Below are positions 45,869 through 54,675 of a stretch of DNA of 64,000 nt, piece after piece. The notes beneath the pieces were generated by a model. The model had not been told where the DNA came from. It did not search any database and saw nothing but the letters and a program-made list of their open reading frames with translations. A program made the position numbers and the translations under genes. Every line of letters begins with the position of its first letter. Positions within the stretch are counted from its first letter, which is position 1. The stretch is from Peteryoungia wuzhouensis (GTDB lineage: Bacteria > Pseudomonadota > Alphaproteobacteria > Rhizobiales > Rhizobiaceae): positions 1-64,000 of the forward strand of contig NZ_QJRY01000011.1 in NCBI RefSeq assembly GCF_003205195.1. Reading direction: 5' to 3'.

Positions 45869-46504
45869 GTGTTATGGACCATCATGAGAACGACAGATGT
45901 GACGAAGACCTCGATGGATATCACAAAACGGACCTCGATCGGTGCGCAACGAAACCCGGCGAGCGAGACGGCGATCCTCGATGCGGCAGAAGAGATCTTG
46001 CGCGAAAGCGGTCTCGGCGGCTTCTCCATCGAGGCCGTGGCCCGCCGCGCCAAGGCGGGGAAGCCGACCATCTATCGCTGGTGGCCCTCGAAAGCGGCAC
46101 TTCTGCTCGATGTCTACCACCGGCAGAAGGGCGAGACGTTCTACGCCGATACCGGCGACACGCGGAAGGACCTCGTCGCCTTTCTCGAAGCCCTGCTCGG
46201 TTTCTGGCGAACCAATGGCGGCGAGATCTTCCGGTCTATCATCGCGGCGGCACAAAGCGATCCGGAGGCCCTGATCGCTCTGCGCGATTATGCGGTGACG
46301 CGATGCCGGTCCAGCGGCGTCATCCTGGCGCGCGGACAGGCACGCGGCGAAGTGCGCGGCGACTTCGACCCGGAACCGATCATGGAGTTGCTGTCGGGCT
46401 TCTGCTGGAACCGGCTGCTGACCGGACGGCTGGAGGTCTCGCCCGGCGAGATCGAAACGATCGTCGATGCCCTGATGGGCGGGCTGTCGTCGACGTCGCG
46501 CTGA
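45869..46504 (+). CDS. TetR/AcrR-family transcriptional regulator
   Basis: A regulator of about 200 residues with a TetR N-terminal DNA-binding domain (ETAILDAAEEILRESGLGGFS, then GKPTIYRWWPSKAALLLDV) and a helical C-terminal domain (PEPIMELLSGFCWNRLL). Start is uncertain: GTG 45869 follows AGGA closely, ATG 45884 and ATG 45914 are alternatives. Divergent from a small membrane protein, with two palindromes in between. Confidence 0.82.
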   Translation: MLWTIMRTTDVTKTSMDITKRTSIGAQRNPASETAILDAAEEILRESGLGGFSIEAVARRAKAGKPTIYRWWPSKAALLLDVYHRQKGETFYADTGDTRKDLVAFLEALLGFWRTNGGEIFRSIIAAAQSDPEALIALRDYAVTRCRSSGVILARGQARGEVRGDFDPEPIMELLSGFCWNRLLTGRLEVSPGEIETIVDALMGGLSSTSR

Positions 46505-46525
46505 CGAGGATCCGAAAGGCTCTGC

Positions 46526-46738
46526 TCAGTAGTGCGGCGGGCGGGTGATCGCCGGCGCGTCGAGCGATTGCTCCTCAAGGGTGAGGAAGCGTTCGGTCAG
46601 CCGGTCGAGCTTGGCGCGGGTCTGTTCGACGACCTTCCACTGCTCGGCAAGTTGGTCCGACAGTTCCTCGATCACGCGGGTCTGATGGGCGACCGTCTCT
46701 TCGAGGCGCGTGATGCGGTCGTTTTGCGCGTCATCCAT
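46526..46738 (-). CDS. slyX: SlyX family protein
   Basis: A 70-residue protein that is a coiled coil (RITRLEETVAHQTRVIEELSDQLAEQWKVVEQTRAKLDRL) with the SlyX tail PPHY. Role unknown; conserved in Proteobacteria. Its stop is 21 bases from the TetR stop (convergent). Confidence 0.9.
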   Translation of the reverse strand: MDDAQNDRITRLEETVAHQTRVIEELSDQLAEQWKVVEQTRAKLDRLTERFLTLEEQSLDAPAITRPPHY

Positions 46739-46823
46739 CTTCGTCTCTCCATCGGGTTTGCGTGCCGGCTCTCCATGCCGGAAGACAGGCCGGGCGTCAA
46801 ATGCGCGCGCGCGACAGGAGCTC

Positions 46824-47111
46824 TCAGCGCTGCTTCTTCTTGCGGTAGGGCATAAGCATGACCGCCGAGGCGGTCACGGCGGCGGCGAAGGTGAGCGCCA
46901 GCGGCACGACCATCATCAGGGTCGGCAGAACAGGATGAAGCGAGCGCGACAGCGAGGTGCCGACACCGCCGATATCGAGCCAGAGAATGGCGAAGCCGAC
47001 CACGAGACCGAGGCCTGCTCCAACGAGGGCGTTGACCGCGAGGAAACGCAGCATCTCCCAATGGTCGCGCCGCGCCTCTTCCGGCGTCTGGTCGTCGGAG
47101 TGTCGTTGCAT
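46824..47111 (-). CDS. Small membrane protein of unknown function
   Basis: A 95-residue protein with two hydrophobic helices (LRFLAVNALVGAGLGLVVGFAILWL and PTLMMVVPLALTFAAAVTASAVMLM) and a Lys/Arg tail (PYRKKKQR). GGGAGA 5-6 bases before ATG 47111 supports the start. Lies 85 bases upstream of slyX on the same strand. No family recognised. Confidence 0.65.
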   Translation of the reverse strand: MQRHSDDQTPEEARRDHWEMLRFLAVNALVGAGLGLVVGFAILWLDIGGVGTSLSRSLHPVLPTLMMVVPLALTFAAAVTASAVMLMPYRKKKQR

Positions 47112-47260
47112 GGCTGTCTCCCAGGATCCCCAGGCGAGGACCATAGCAGAAAGCAACCGTGCCTTCACGGCGCCAAGGGTCGCAGCCGGTGAGGGGCGGG
47201 AAAAACGCGCGCCACCTTGCCTTGGACGACCAATCGGCCTAGCTCAGGACGCGACAACTG

Positions 47261-48397
47261 ATGCGACCGATGACCCAGAAAACACAGATCCAGCGGCTGA
47301 AGCTCACCGATTTCCGCAACTACACCCAGGCCGGACTTGTCCTCGACGGCCGGCATGTGGTGCTTGTGGGCAAGAACGGCGCCGGCAAGACAAATTTCAT
47401 GGAGGCGATCTCGCTGTTGTCGCCCGGACGGGGACTGCGGCGGGCTGTGCTGTCGGACATTCCGCGAATCGGGGCAGAGGCGAGCTTCACGATTTTTGCT
47501 GCCGTCGACGGCATGAATGGCGAGGCGGATATCGGGACGGGGACGGAGACGACCGAGGACGGCAATCTGGTTCGCCGGCTCAGGATCAACGGGTCGCCGG
47601 CCAAATCCGTCGATGATCTGACCGACCATCTGCGCATACTCTGGCTGACGCCGGCGATGGACGGGCTGTTCACCGGCCCTTCGGCCGAGCGGCGGCGGTT
47701 TCTCGACCGGCTGGTGCTTTCGCTCGACCCGGCGCATGGACGGCGGGCGAATGATTTCGAACGGGCAATGCGCAGCCGCAACCGGCTGCTCTCGGAGGGG
47801 CGGTTCGATCCGTCCTGGCTTTCCGGCATCGAGCAGCAGATGGCGGCCCTCGGGGTGGCGATGGCGGCCGCACGGCGCGAGATGCTGGGGCTTCTGGCCG
47901 GGCTGATCGAGGCCGACCGCCAGACGTCACCTTTTCCTTCGGCAGAGCTGTCGCTCACCGGCTTTCTCGATGAACTTTCCGACCTGCCAGCCTTCGAACT
48001 GGAGGAGCGCTATATCGAGGTGCTGGCACAATCGCGGCACCGGGATGCGGCGGCGGGACGCACACTGGAGGGGCCGCATCGGGCGGACCTGACCGTGCGG
48101 CATATCGAGAAGAACATGGATGCGGAGCGCTGCTCGACGGGCGAGCAGAAGGCGCTGCTGATCGGGCTGATTCTGGCTCATGCGCGGCTGGTGGCGACGA
48201 TGACGGGTTTTGCGCCGATCCTGCTCCTGGACGAAATTGCCGCCCATCTCGACGAGGGGCGGCGGGCAGCACTCTTTGACCGGATCGATGCGCTGGGGGG
48301 CCAGGCCTTCATGACCGGCACCGACGTCGCGATGTTTTCGGCGCTCGGAGACCGGGCGCAGATCGTGACTGTCGAGGATGGCAGCTTGGATGTGTGA
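47261..48397 (+). CDS. recF: DNA replication and repair protein RecF
   Basis: A 378-residue ABC-type ATPase. Walker A GKNGAGKT is at residues 37-44, the signature-like STGEQKALLIG near 290 and Walker B LLLDEIAAHLD near 325. RecF with RecR loads RecA on gapped DNA; recR lies 14 kb away in this window. ATG 47261 is used; ATG 47270 is an alternative. It is unusual that dnaA/dnaN are not adjacent, although in many Rhizobiales recF is separate. Confidence 0.95.
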   Translation: MRPMTQKTQIQRLKLTDFRNYTQAGLVLDGRHVVLVGKNGAGKTNFMEAISLLSPGRGLRRAVLSDIPRIGAEASFTIFAAVDGMNGEADIGTGTETTEDGNLVRRLRINGSPAKSVDDLTDHLRILWLTPAMDGLFTGPSAERRRFLDRLVLSLDPAHGRRANDFERAMRSRNRLLSEGRFDPSWLSGIEQQMAALGVAMAAARREMLGLLAGLIEADRQTSPFPSAELSLTGFLDELSDLPAFELEERYIEVLAQSRHRDAAAGRTLEGPHRADLTVRHIEKNMDAERCSTGEQKALLIGLILAHARLVATMTGFAPILLLDEIAAHLDEGRRAALFDRIDALGGQAFMTGTDVAMFSALGDRAQIVTVEDGSLDV

Positions 48398-48427
48398 GTT
48401 TACTTTGAACCAGCACAATGGAGTGGC

Positions 48428-49192
48428 ATGATGGTGACCATGGACCCGCTGCTTCCCGACGAGATCTCCCGCTATCACCGCCATATCCTGCTGCCCGAAG
48501 TGGGCGGGCATGGACAACAGCTGCTGAAGGCGGCGCGTGTCATGGTGATCGGGGCTGGCGGGCTGGGCTCACCCGTGCTGCAATATCTGGCGGCGGCCGG
48601 GGTCGGCACGCTGTCGATCGTTGATGATGACGGGGTGTCGCTGTCGAACCTGCAGCGGCAGGTGATCCATGACACCGGCACGCTCGGGGAGCAGAAGACG
48701 GAAAGTGCTGCGCGGGCGATCGCACGGCTCAACCCGCATTGCCGGGTGATCCGCTTCGAGGAAAGATTCGATGCGCATTTTGCTCGCGACCATCTGCCCG
48801 GCCAGACGCTTTTGATCGATGGCTCCGACAATTTCGAGACGCGCTATGCGGCGGCCGATGCGGCAGAAGTGGCGAAGGTGCCGCTGGTGACCGGGGCTGT
48901 CGGGCGGTTCGACGGGACGGTGACAGTGCTGAAGCCTTATGAGGCCGGGCCGGATGGCGGGCTTTACCCGCGTTACCGCGATCTCTTCCCGGAACAGCCA
49001 CCTGAGGGGCTCATTCCCTCCTGCGCCGAAGTGGGTGTGATCGGGGCGCTGACCGGAGTGATCGGCACGCTGATGGCGATGGAGGCGATCAAGCTGATCA
49101 CCGAGATCGGCGAGCCGCTTGTCGGCAAGCTGGTGATGTATGACGGACTTTCGGCACGGTTCGAGACGGTGCGTTACAAAAGACGAGGTTGA
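48428..49192 (+). CDS. moeB: Molybdopterin-synthase adenylyltransferase MoeB / ThiF-type E1 enzyme
   Basis: A 254-residue adenylating enzyme. VMVIGAGGLGSPVLQYLAAAGVG (about residues 38-60) is the ATP-binding Rossmann motif, followed by NLQRQVIHDTGTLG. It activates the C-terminus of MoaD or ThiS. The usual pair of CxxC zinc motifs is not evident, and only Cys near residue 198 (IPSCAEVGVIG) appears at the family position. GGAG upstream supports ATG 48428. A GNAT gene follows 7 bases later. Confidence 0.88.
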   Translation: MMVTMDPLLPDEISRYHRHILLPEVGGHGQQLLKAARVMVIGAGGLGSPVLQYLAAAGVGTLSIVDDDGVSLSNLQRQVIHDTGTLGEQKTESAARAIARLNPHCRVIRFEERFDAHFARDHLPGQTLLIDGSDNFETRYAAADAAEVAKVPLVTGAVGRFDGTVTVLKPYEAGPDGGLYPRYRDLFPEQPPEGLIPSCAEVGVIGALTGVIGTLMAMEAIKLITEIGEPLVGKLVMYDGLSARFETVRYKRRG

Positions 49193-49199
49193 GTTTGAA

Positions 49200-49676
49200 A
49201 TGGTAGTTTTGCAGCGGATAGGCACGGGCGGATACGAGGATCATGAGGCGCTGCTAGGGCTCATCCTGCGGTCTTTTTCCTATATGGACGGGGTGATCGA
49301 CCCACCCTCCTCCGCGCATCGGCTGACGGTGGAGAGCCTCAAGCAAAAGGCGCGCGACGAGATCGGCCATGTGGCGCTCGACGGGGGTGTGCCGGTTGGC
49401 TGCATCTATCTGCGGCCGGAGGCGGATTGCCTTTATGTCGGCAAGCTTGCGGTCGAGCCTGGGACCCAGGGGCGCGGCATCGGTCGGCGGCTGATGAACC
49501 AAGCGGAGGCTCTGGCGGCGGAGCTGTCGCTGCCGGCGCTTCGGCTGGAGACGCGGATAGAGCTTGTCGGAAACCACAACCGCTTCGGCGCCTGGGGTTT
49601 CGTCAAGACGGCGGAAAAGGCCCATCCGGGTTATGACCGGATGACCTTTATCGAGATGCGCAAGCCGTTGCTCTGA
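49200..49676 (+). CDS. GNAT-family N-acetyltransferase
   Basis: A 158-residue acetyltransferase; the acetyl-CoA motif is LAVEPGTQGRGIGRRLMNQAEA (about residues 82-103). It starts 7 bases after moeB, so it is co-transcribed. Substrate unknown. No functional link to molybdopterin is known to me. Confidence 0.82.
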   Translation: MVVLQRIGTGGYEDHEALLGLILRSFSYMDGVIDPPSSAHRLTVESLKQKARDEIGHVALDGGVPVGCIYLRPEADCLYVGKLAVEPGTQGRGIGRRLMNQAEALAAELSLPALRLETRIELVGNHNRFGAWGFVKTAEKAHPGYDRMTFIEMRKPLL

Positions 49677-49697
49677 CGCAACCGTCAGGTCCGGCTC

Positions 49698-50702
49698 TTA
49701 CGTCCGGCTCGGCAGGACCCGGTTGGGCGGGCGGTGGCCGTCGAAATAGGTGCGGATGTTGATGATCACCTTCTCGCCCATGTCGATGCGGCCTTCGATG
49801 GTGGCCGATCCGGTGTGCGGCAGGAGGACAACCTTGCCTTCGTTGGCGAGCTTGACCAGCTTCGGATTGACGGCCGGCTCGTTCTCGAAGACATCGAGCC
49901 CGGCGCCGGCGATCCGCCCGTTGCGCAGGCACTGGATGAGCGCATCCTCGTCGATGATGTCGCCGCGGGCGGTGTTGACGATGTAGCTGGTCGGCTGCAG
50001 CAGCGCGAGGCGGCGGGCCGAGAGCAGATGGAAGGTGGCGGGCGTCGAGGGACAATTGACCGAGACGATGTCCACGCGCGCCAGCATCTGGTCGAGGCTG
50101 TCCCAATAGGTGGCTTCGAGCTCGTTTTCGGTCGCGGGATTGACCCGTTTCCGGTTGTGATAATGGATCGACAGGCCAAAGGCCTTGGCTCTCCGGGCGA
50201 CCGCCGTGCCAATGCGGCCCATGCCGATGATGCCGATGCGCTTGCCCCAGATGCGGCGGCCGAGCATCCAGGTGGGCGACCAGCCTTCCCATTCGCCGGG
50301 ACGGTCCATCAGCACGCGGGCGCCCTGGACGAGGCGACGGGGCACGGCGAGGATCAGCGCCATGGTCATGTCGGCGGTGTCTTCGGTCAGCACATTCGGC
50401 GTGTTGGTGACCGTGATGCCCTTCTTCGCGGCGGCATCGATATCGATGTGGTCGGTGCCGTTGGAGAAGCTGGCGATCAGCTTGAGCTGCGGGCCGGCTT
50501 CCTCGATCAGGCCCGAATCAATGCGGTCGGTGACGGTCGGGACCAGCACGTCGCAGGACTTGACGGCGGCGATCAACTCTTCGCGCGTGCGGGGCTTGTC
50601 GTCGATGTTGAGCTCGGCCTCGAAGAGCTCGCGCATGCGCGTTTCCACGGCGTCAGGCAGTTTCCGGGTGATATAGACCGAGGGTCTTTTCCTGTTCGTC
50701 AT
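49698..50702 (-). CDS. D-2-hydroxyacid dehydrogenase (glyoxylate/hydroxypyruvate reductase-like)
   Basis: A 334-residue NAD(P)-dependent oxidoreductase. The Rossmann motif GIIGMGRIGTAVARRAKAFG starts near residue 157; the catalytic Arg is in NTARGDIIDE, the Glu in ENEPAVN and the His in LPHTGSAT. The sequence is most like GyaR-type glyoxylate reductases. It is convergent with the moeB-GNAT unit and divergent from an SH3-domain gene. Confidence 0.9.
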   Translation of the reverse strand: MTNRKRPSVYITRKLPDAVETRMRELFEAELNIDDKPRTREELIAAVKSCDVLVPTVTDRIDSGLIEEAGPQLKLIASFSNGTDHIDIDAAAKKGITVTNTPNVLTEDTADMTMALILAVPRRLVQGARVLMDRPGEWEGWSPTWMLGRRIWGKRIGIIGMGRIGTAVARRAKAFGLSIHYHNRKRVNPATENELEATYWDSLDQMLARVDIVSVNCPSTPATFHLLSARRLALLQPTSYIVNTARGDIIDEDALIQCLRNGRIAGAGLDVFENEPAVNPKLVKLANEGKVVLLPHTGSATIEGRIDMGEKVIINIRTYFDGHRPPNRVLPSRT

Positions 50703-50902
50703 GGGATGGTTCGATGCCTTGTTCAGAACTCGTTAACCAACGCGGAGGATACTCTCTCCCTTGAAGGGCAATTTCTAGCAAACCCGTCGGGGAAGACAAA
50801 CAAAACTCGTCGAGGCGTTGCTGATTTGTCCCGGGCTCCCCGCAAGCCCGCCCCAAAAGGGCAGATACGTCCTTTGTTTCCATCGCTTAGTCCGGAACGA
50901 TC

Positions 50903-51445
50903 ATGTCTGTGAACCTGTCCCGAGTCAGCCTTCTCTCCGGTGCCCTCGCCCTGTTCCTGATCGCGGGGACACCACCGGGTCTCGCCCAGTCGACCACCAA
51001 AGGATCGAGCGGCCTGCCGCTTCCGCGTTTCGTGAGCCTCAAGGCCGAAAAGGTCAATCTCAGGATCGGGCCGAGCACGGACTATGCCGTCTCCTGGCGC
51101 TACCTGAAGTCAGGGCTGCCGGTCGAGATCATCCGCGAATATGAAAACTGGCGACAGATCCGCGATGCCGACGGCACCGAAGGCTGGGTGAGCCAGACGC
51201 TCTTGTCCGGCCAGCGCACGGCCGTGGCCGCGCCCTGGATGCGCGGCAAGGGCAACAATGTCTATGTAATGATGCGGCGTGATTCCATGTCGTCTGCCGC
51301 CGTCATCGCCAAGCTCGAGCCGGGCGTCGTCGTCAAGATCGAAGAATGCAACGGCAACTGGTGCAAGGCCGAGACCCAAGGGGTCACCGGCTGGGTCTCG
51401 CAGGAAGAGATCTGGGGCGCCTATCCGGGAGAGGCCTTCAAATAA
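50903..51445 (+). CDS. Exported protein with two bacterial SH3 domains
   Basis: A 180-residue periplasmic protein. Signal peptide at residues 1-28 (LALFLIAGTPPGLAQ). Two SH3-like segments follow: VNLRIGPSTDYAVSWRYLKSGLPVEII...WRQIRDADGTEGWV and VYVMMRRDSMSSAAVIAKLEPGVVVKI...WCKAETQGVTGWV. SH3b domains bind peptidoglycan or proteins. Its 3' end overlaps the convergent kinase gene by eight bases. Confidence 0.88.
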   Translation: MSVNLSRVSLLSGALALFLIAGTPPGLAQSTTKGSSGLPLPRFVSLKAEKVNLRIGPSTDYAVSWRYLKSGLPVEIIREYENWRQIRDADGTEGWVSQTLLSGQRTAVAAPWMRGKGNNVYVMMRRDSMSSAAVIAKLEPGVVVKIEECNGNWCKAETQGVTGWVSQEEIWGAYPGEAFK

Positions 51446-52430
51446 GGCCGATCTCGGCTGCGCCCTTCTTCAGCGACATCATCGGCCGCGGGCCGATCTG
51501 CTGGATGACAATGCCGGCGGCATAACAGCCGAGGCGGGCGCAATCTTCCAGCGAGCGATCCTGCGTATAGCCGAAGAGGAAACCGGCGGCGAAGAGATCG
51601 CCGGCGCCGGTCGTGTCGACGAGGCTTGCAATCTCGGTTGCGGGCACGCGAATGCGCTCATCACCCCTGACCACGACAGCACCCTGATCACCCATGGTGA
51701 CGGCCGCCAGCTTGCAATCCGCCGACAGGCGGGTGAGGGCTTCGGCAAAGTCGTCCGTCTCGTAGAGCGAGAGGGCTTCCTGCTCGTTGGCGAAGACGAT
51801 GTCGACGGTGCCCGAGCGCATCAGCTCCAGAAACTCTTCGCGGTAGCGGCCGACGCAAAAACTGTCGGACAGCGTCATCGACATTTCGCGGCCGTTTTCA
51901 TGGGCAATGCGGGCGCAATCGAGGATGGCCTGCTTGGCGCGCGGCGGATCCCAGAGATACCCCTCGAAATAGGTGACCTTGGACTGGGCAACGACCTCGG
52001 GCTCGACATCTTCGGGGCCGAATTCCACGCAGGCGCCGAGATAGGTGTTCATCGAGCGCTCGCCGTCTTCGGTGACGAAGATCATGCTGCGGGCCGTGGG
52101 CGGCTGGGTGGTGCCGGGGGCTGTCTCGAAATGCACGCCCTGGGCGCGGATGTCGTGGGTGAAGATATGGCCGAGCTGGTCTTGGGCAACCTTGCCGAAA
52201 TAGGCGGCCTTGCCCCCGAAATTGGCGATGCCGGCGGCGGTGTTGCCGGCGCTGCCGCCGGAGGCTTCCACAGCCGGGCCCATCAGGGAATAGAGTCGTT
52301 CGGCACGCTCGGCGTCGATCAGATTCATCGCGCTCTTGGTGATCCCGTTGTCGATCAGGAACTGGTCCTGGCAGCGGGAGATAATGTCGACGATCGCGTT
52401 ACCGACGGTCAGGACATCGAACTGGCTCAT
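51438..52430 (-). CDS. Adenosine-kinase-like PfkB-family sugar/nucleoside kinase
   Basis: A 330-residue kinase. GGSAGNTAAGIANFGGKAAYFG (about residues 58-79) and the C-terminal signature DTTGAGDLFAAGFLFG (with catalytic Asp) define the PfkB family; FANEQEA is the NxxE motif. Similarity to bacterial adenosine kinases is strongest in memory; it could also act on related nucleosides. Monocistronic on the minus strand. Confidence 0.9.
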   Translation of the reverse strand: MSQFDVLTVGNAIVDIISRCQDQFLIDNGITKSAMNLIDAERAERLYSLMGPAVEASGGSAGNTAAGIANFGGKAAYFGKVAQDQLGHIFTHDIRAQGVHFETAPGTTQPPTARSMIFVTEDGERSMNTYLGACVEFGPEDVEPEVVAQSKVTYFEGYLWDPPRAKQAILDCARIAHENGREMSMTLSDSFCVGRYREEFLELMRSGTVDIVFANEQEALSLYETDDFAEALTRLSADCKLAAVTMGDQGAVVVRGDERIRVPATEIASLVDTTGAGDLFAAGFLFGYTQDRSLEDCARLGCYAAGIVIQQIGPRPMMSLKKGAAEIGLI

Positions 52431-52806
52431 GAAATGGGGCTCCGAATTTATCGCTCGTCGGTCATAGTCGTTTTTATGGGTTAGGAAAGAGAAAAGACGC
52501 CCTCCCCGGCACTGTCATGCCGATGTCACCGATCCGGGTTATCCGGAGATGCGAGCAGCGCTCCCCTGTCGCTCGCGAAGGCCATCACGGCTTTCCTTTC
52601 GGGTGCCGACCACGGATGTACTGGCGGCAACCCTCATCCCGGATGAGCCGGGCGAAAAAGCAGGCATGGCCTGCTTTTTGACGTTCTGGAGCCTTCAAAC
52701 ACCTTGCTTTCGGAAACCGGACCTGTCACCGGGACAGGTTTGTCATTGGCGCCGCAGCTCCCTGCTCCTATGAATAGGCTTTCTCTCCCCAACGATTCGA
52801 CATTTC
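52431..52806. other. Intergenic region (376 bases) between kinase and AEC permease genes
   Basis: No gene seen. It holds a strong terminator-like hairpin (52655-52679), a 7-5-7 inverted repeat ACCTGTC-ACCGG-GACAGGT at 52721-52739, and CCCGG-rich repeats near 52640. The last inverted repeat is 68 bases before the AEC start and could bind a regulator or fold in the leader RNA. Confidence 0.5.
52655..52679 (+). terminator. Symmetric hairpin with A/T arms
   Basis: AAAAAGCAGGC-ATG-GCCTGCTTTTT: an 11-bp stem with three-base loop, T-run on the right. It can stop transcription in either direction. No plus-strand gene is located within 1.2 kb upstream that would use it, apart from the SH3 gene at 50903-51445. 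Confidence 0.8.
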
Positions 52807-53751
52807 ATGACCGCCATTGCCCAAGACGTCCTGCCGATCTTCATCCTCATTCTGTTCGGCTGGCTGCTGGTGCGGCTGAAGATCCTCTCGGCTTCGGTCG
52901 GTGACGGCCTCGGCGCGTTCGTGTTCAATGTGGCGGTGCCGATGCTGCTGTTCCGGACCATCGCCAATGCCGATTTTCACGGAGCCTCGCCTTTCCGCCT
53001 TTGGATATCGTATTTTGCCGGCGTCTTCGTCGCCTGGACCATCGGCCACCTGATCGCGACCCGACTTTTCGGTCGGGACCGGCGGGAGGGTGTGCTGGCC
53101 GGCGTCTCCTCGGCCTTTGCCAACAACGTGTTTATCGGCCTTCCGCTGGTGGAACGGACGGTCGGGCCGGAGGGGATCGTCGCCATGTCGATCCTGCTCG
53201 CCATCCATCTGCCGCTGATGATGATCATCGGGACCGTGCTGATGGAACGGGCCGAGCAAAAGACGAGCGGGCAGCCATCGCATGGCATTCTCGCCGTCTC
53301 GCGGCAGGTGGGCCTCAACCTCCTGCGCAATCCGCTGGTGATCGGCCTGATTGCCGGCATGGTGGTTCAGATCATTGGCGGGCCGTTGCCGAAGATGATC
53401 GACGGGCTGGTGGGCCAGGTGGCCGGCACGGCAGCACCGCTTGCCCTGATATCGCTCGGCATGACGCTCAACAAATACGGAATGCTGGGCAATGTGCGGA
53501 TCGCCGGCACGATATCGACGGTGAAGCTGGTGGTGATGCCGGCGTCGGTCTGGCTCACCTCGCATCTGCTGGGACTTTCGCCGCAATGGACGGCAGCGCT
53601 CGTGCTGACATCCTCGGTGCCGACAGGCATCAATGCCTGGCTGATCGCCAACCGGTTCGGCGTCGGCCAGGGGCTCGCCGCCTCCGTCATCACGCTGTCG
53701 ACGGCAGTCGGCGTGCTCAGCGTTTCGCTCTGGGCCTTGTTGCTGCTCTGA
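52807..53751 (+). CDS. AEC-family transporter (auxin efflux carrier type)
   Basis: A 314-residue inner-membrane protein with about ten hydrophobic segments. FILILFGWLLVRLKIL at the start and NPLVIGLIAGMVVQIIGGPLPKMIDGLVG in the middle are typical for the AEC/MleP permease family, which moves malonate, malate or other organic acids. The loop SSAFANNVFIGLPLV is another family segment. Confidence 0.9.
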   Translation: MTAIAQDVLPIFILILFGWLLVRLKILSASVGDGLGAFVFNVAVPMLLFRTIANADFHGASPFRLWISYFAGVFVAWTIGHLIATRLFGRDRREGVLAGVSSAFANNVFIGLPLVERTVGPEGIVAMSILLAIHLPLMMIIGTVLMERAEQKTSGQPSHGILAVSRQVGLNLLRNPLVIGLIAGMVVQIIGGPLPKMIDGLVGQVAGTAAPLALISLGMTLNKYGMLGNVRIAGTISTVKLVVMPASVWLTSHLLGLSPQWTAALVLTSSVPTGINAWLIANRFGVGQGLAASVITLSTAVGVLSVSLWALLLL

Positions 53752-53768
53752 CGCTTCGGCAAAGAAAA

Positions 53769-53791
53769 CGCCCGACCACGAGGGCCGGGCG
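53769..53791 (-). terminator. Terminator of the cytochrome c gene (also usable from the other side)
   Basis: CGCCCGACC and GGCCGGGCG pair (one A-C mismatch) over a 5-base loop; read on the minus strand it is followed by TTTTC. It lies between the convergent AEC and cytochrome genes. Confidence 0.75.
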
Positions 53792-53833
53792 AAAACTTGC
53801 ACAAGATTTGAAACGATCAGTCTGCGGCGCCGA

Positions 53834-54520
53834 TTACGGCGTTGCTGGCTGAGCCGGAGCCGGTTCTGCGGGTGCGGCAGGAGCCTCTGCCGGAGCGGCA
53901 GGCGCCGGTTCGGCCGGAGCCTCCGCAGGTGCGGCAGCGGCAGGTGCGGCCTCGGTGGCGGGTGCCGCTGCAGCGTCAGGAGACGGCAGCGGAACCGGGT
54001 TATCGGCCTGGGTGTGCAGGTACATGATCAGGTTGGCGCGTTCGTCGTCCTTCTTCAGACCTGCGAAGCCCATGGCGGTGCCCGGGATGTGCTTCTTCGG
54101 CGCCGTCAGGAAGGCGTTGAGGTGGTCGAAGGTCCAGTGCTCGGTGCCGCCCTTGGAGAATTCGGTGATGGCCGCCGAATAGCTGAAGCCTTCGTGGCTG
54201 GCGATCGGACGGTCGACAACGCCCCACAGGTCCGGACCGACCTTGTTCGGCCCGCCCTTCTCGATGCTATGACAGCTCGCACACTTCTTGAAGACGCCTT
54301 CGCCGGCCTTGGCATCGGCGCTCGCCAGCAGGACGGCGATCGGCGTTGCAGCCGCAGCTTCTTCGGCAGCCGGTGCATCCCCTGCTTCAGCGACGATGGC
54401 AAAGCCTTCCTTCTCGGGGGTTTCCGAGTGGAAGATGCCTTCCGAAGCGATAGACACGGACATCAGCACGAAGACGGTTCCCAGAAGGGCACCGACGGCC
54501 ATATTCATTTTAGAGTTCAT
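53834..54520 (-). CDS. cycM: Membrane-anchored cytochrome c (CycM-like) with Ala/Pro-rich tail
   Basis: A 228-residue cytochrome. An uncleaved N-terminal helix ([20 protein letters not shown], residues 7-26) anchors it in the inner membrane, facing the periplasm. The heme site CASCH is at 80-84, and M in TAMGFAG near 150 is the sixth ligand. The last 60 residues are a repeat of Pro, Ala and Glu. CycM-type proteins carry electrons from the bc1 complex to oxidase. The start ATG 54520 has GGGGAG 8 bases before it. Confidence 0.92.
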   Translation of the reverse strand: MNSKMNMAVGALLGTVFVLMSVSIASEGIFHSETPEKEGFAIVAEAGDAPAAEEAAAATPIAVLLASADAKAGEGVFKKCASCHSIEKGGPNKVGPDLWGVVDRPIASHEGFSYSAAITEFSKGGTEHWTFDHLNAFLTAPKKHIPGTAMGFAGLKKDDERANLIMYLHTQADNPVPLPSPDAAAAPATEAAPAAAAPAEAPAEPAPAAPAEAPAAPAEPAPAQPATP

Positions 54521-54618
54521 CTGCAAAGCTCCCCATGCAGCCGGCCGATCAGCAACCGGGCGATCTTGAAATCGCGCGGAACCTATGTCTTTTGCATAAC
54601 ACTTGCAACACGATTATG

Positions 54619-54639
54619 GTCCCGCAACTGGGACTTTTT
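54619..54639 (+). promoter_or_regulatory. Short hairpin with T-run in the kdsB leader
   Basis: GTCCC-GCAACT-GGGAC followed by TTTTT lies 37 bases before the kdsB start. The 5-bp stem is weak, but its form is that of an intrinsic terminator and it could attenuate or end reading from upstream. Confidence 0.35.
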
Positions 54640-54675
54640 GACACTTCCGTGCGGTGATTTGAAGGGGTTACGAGA

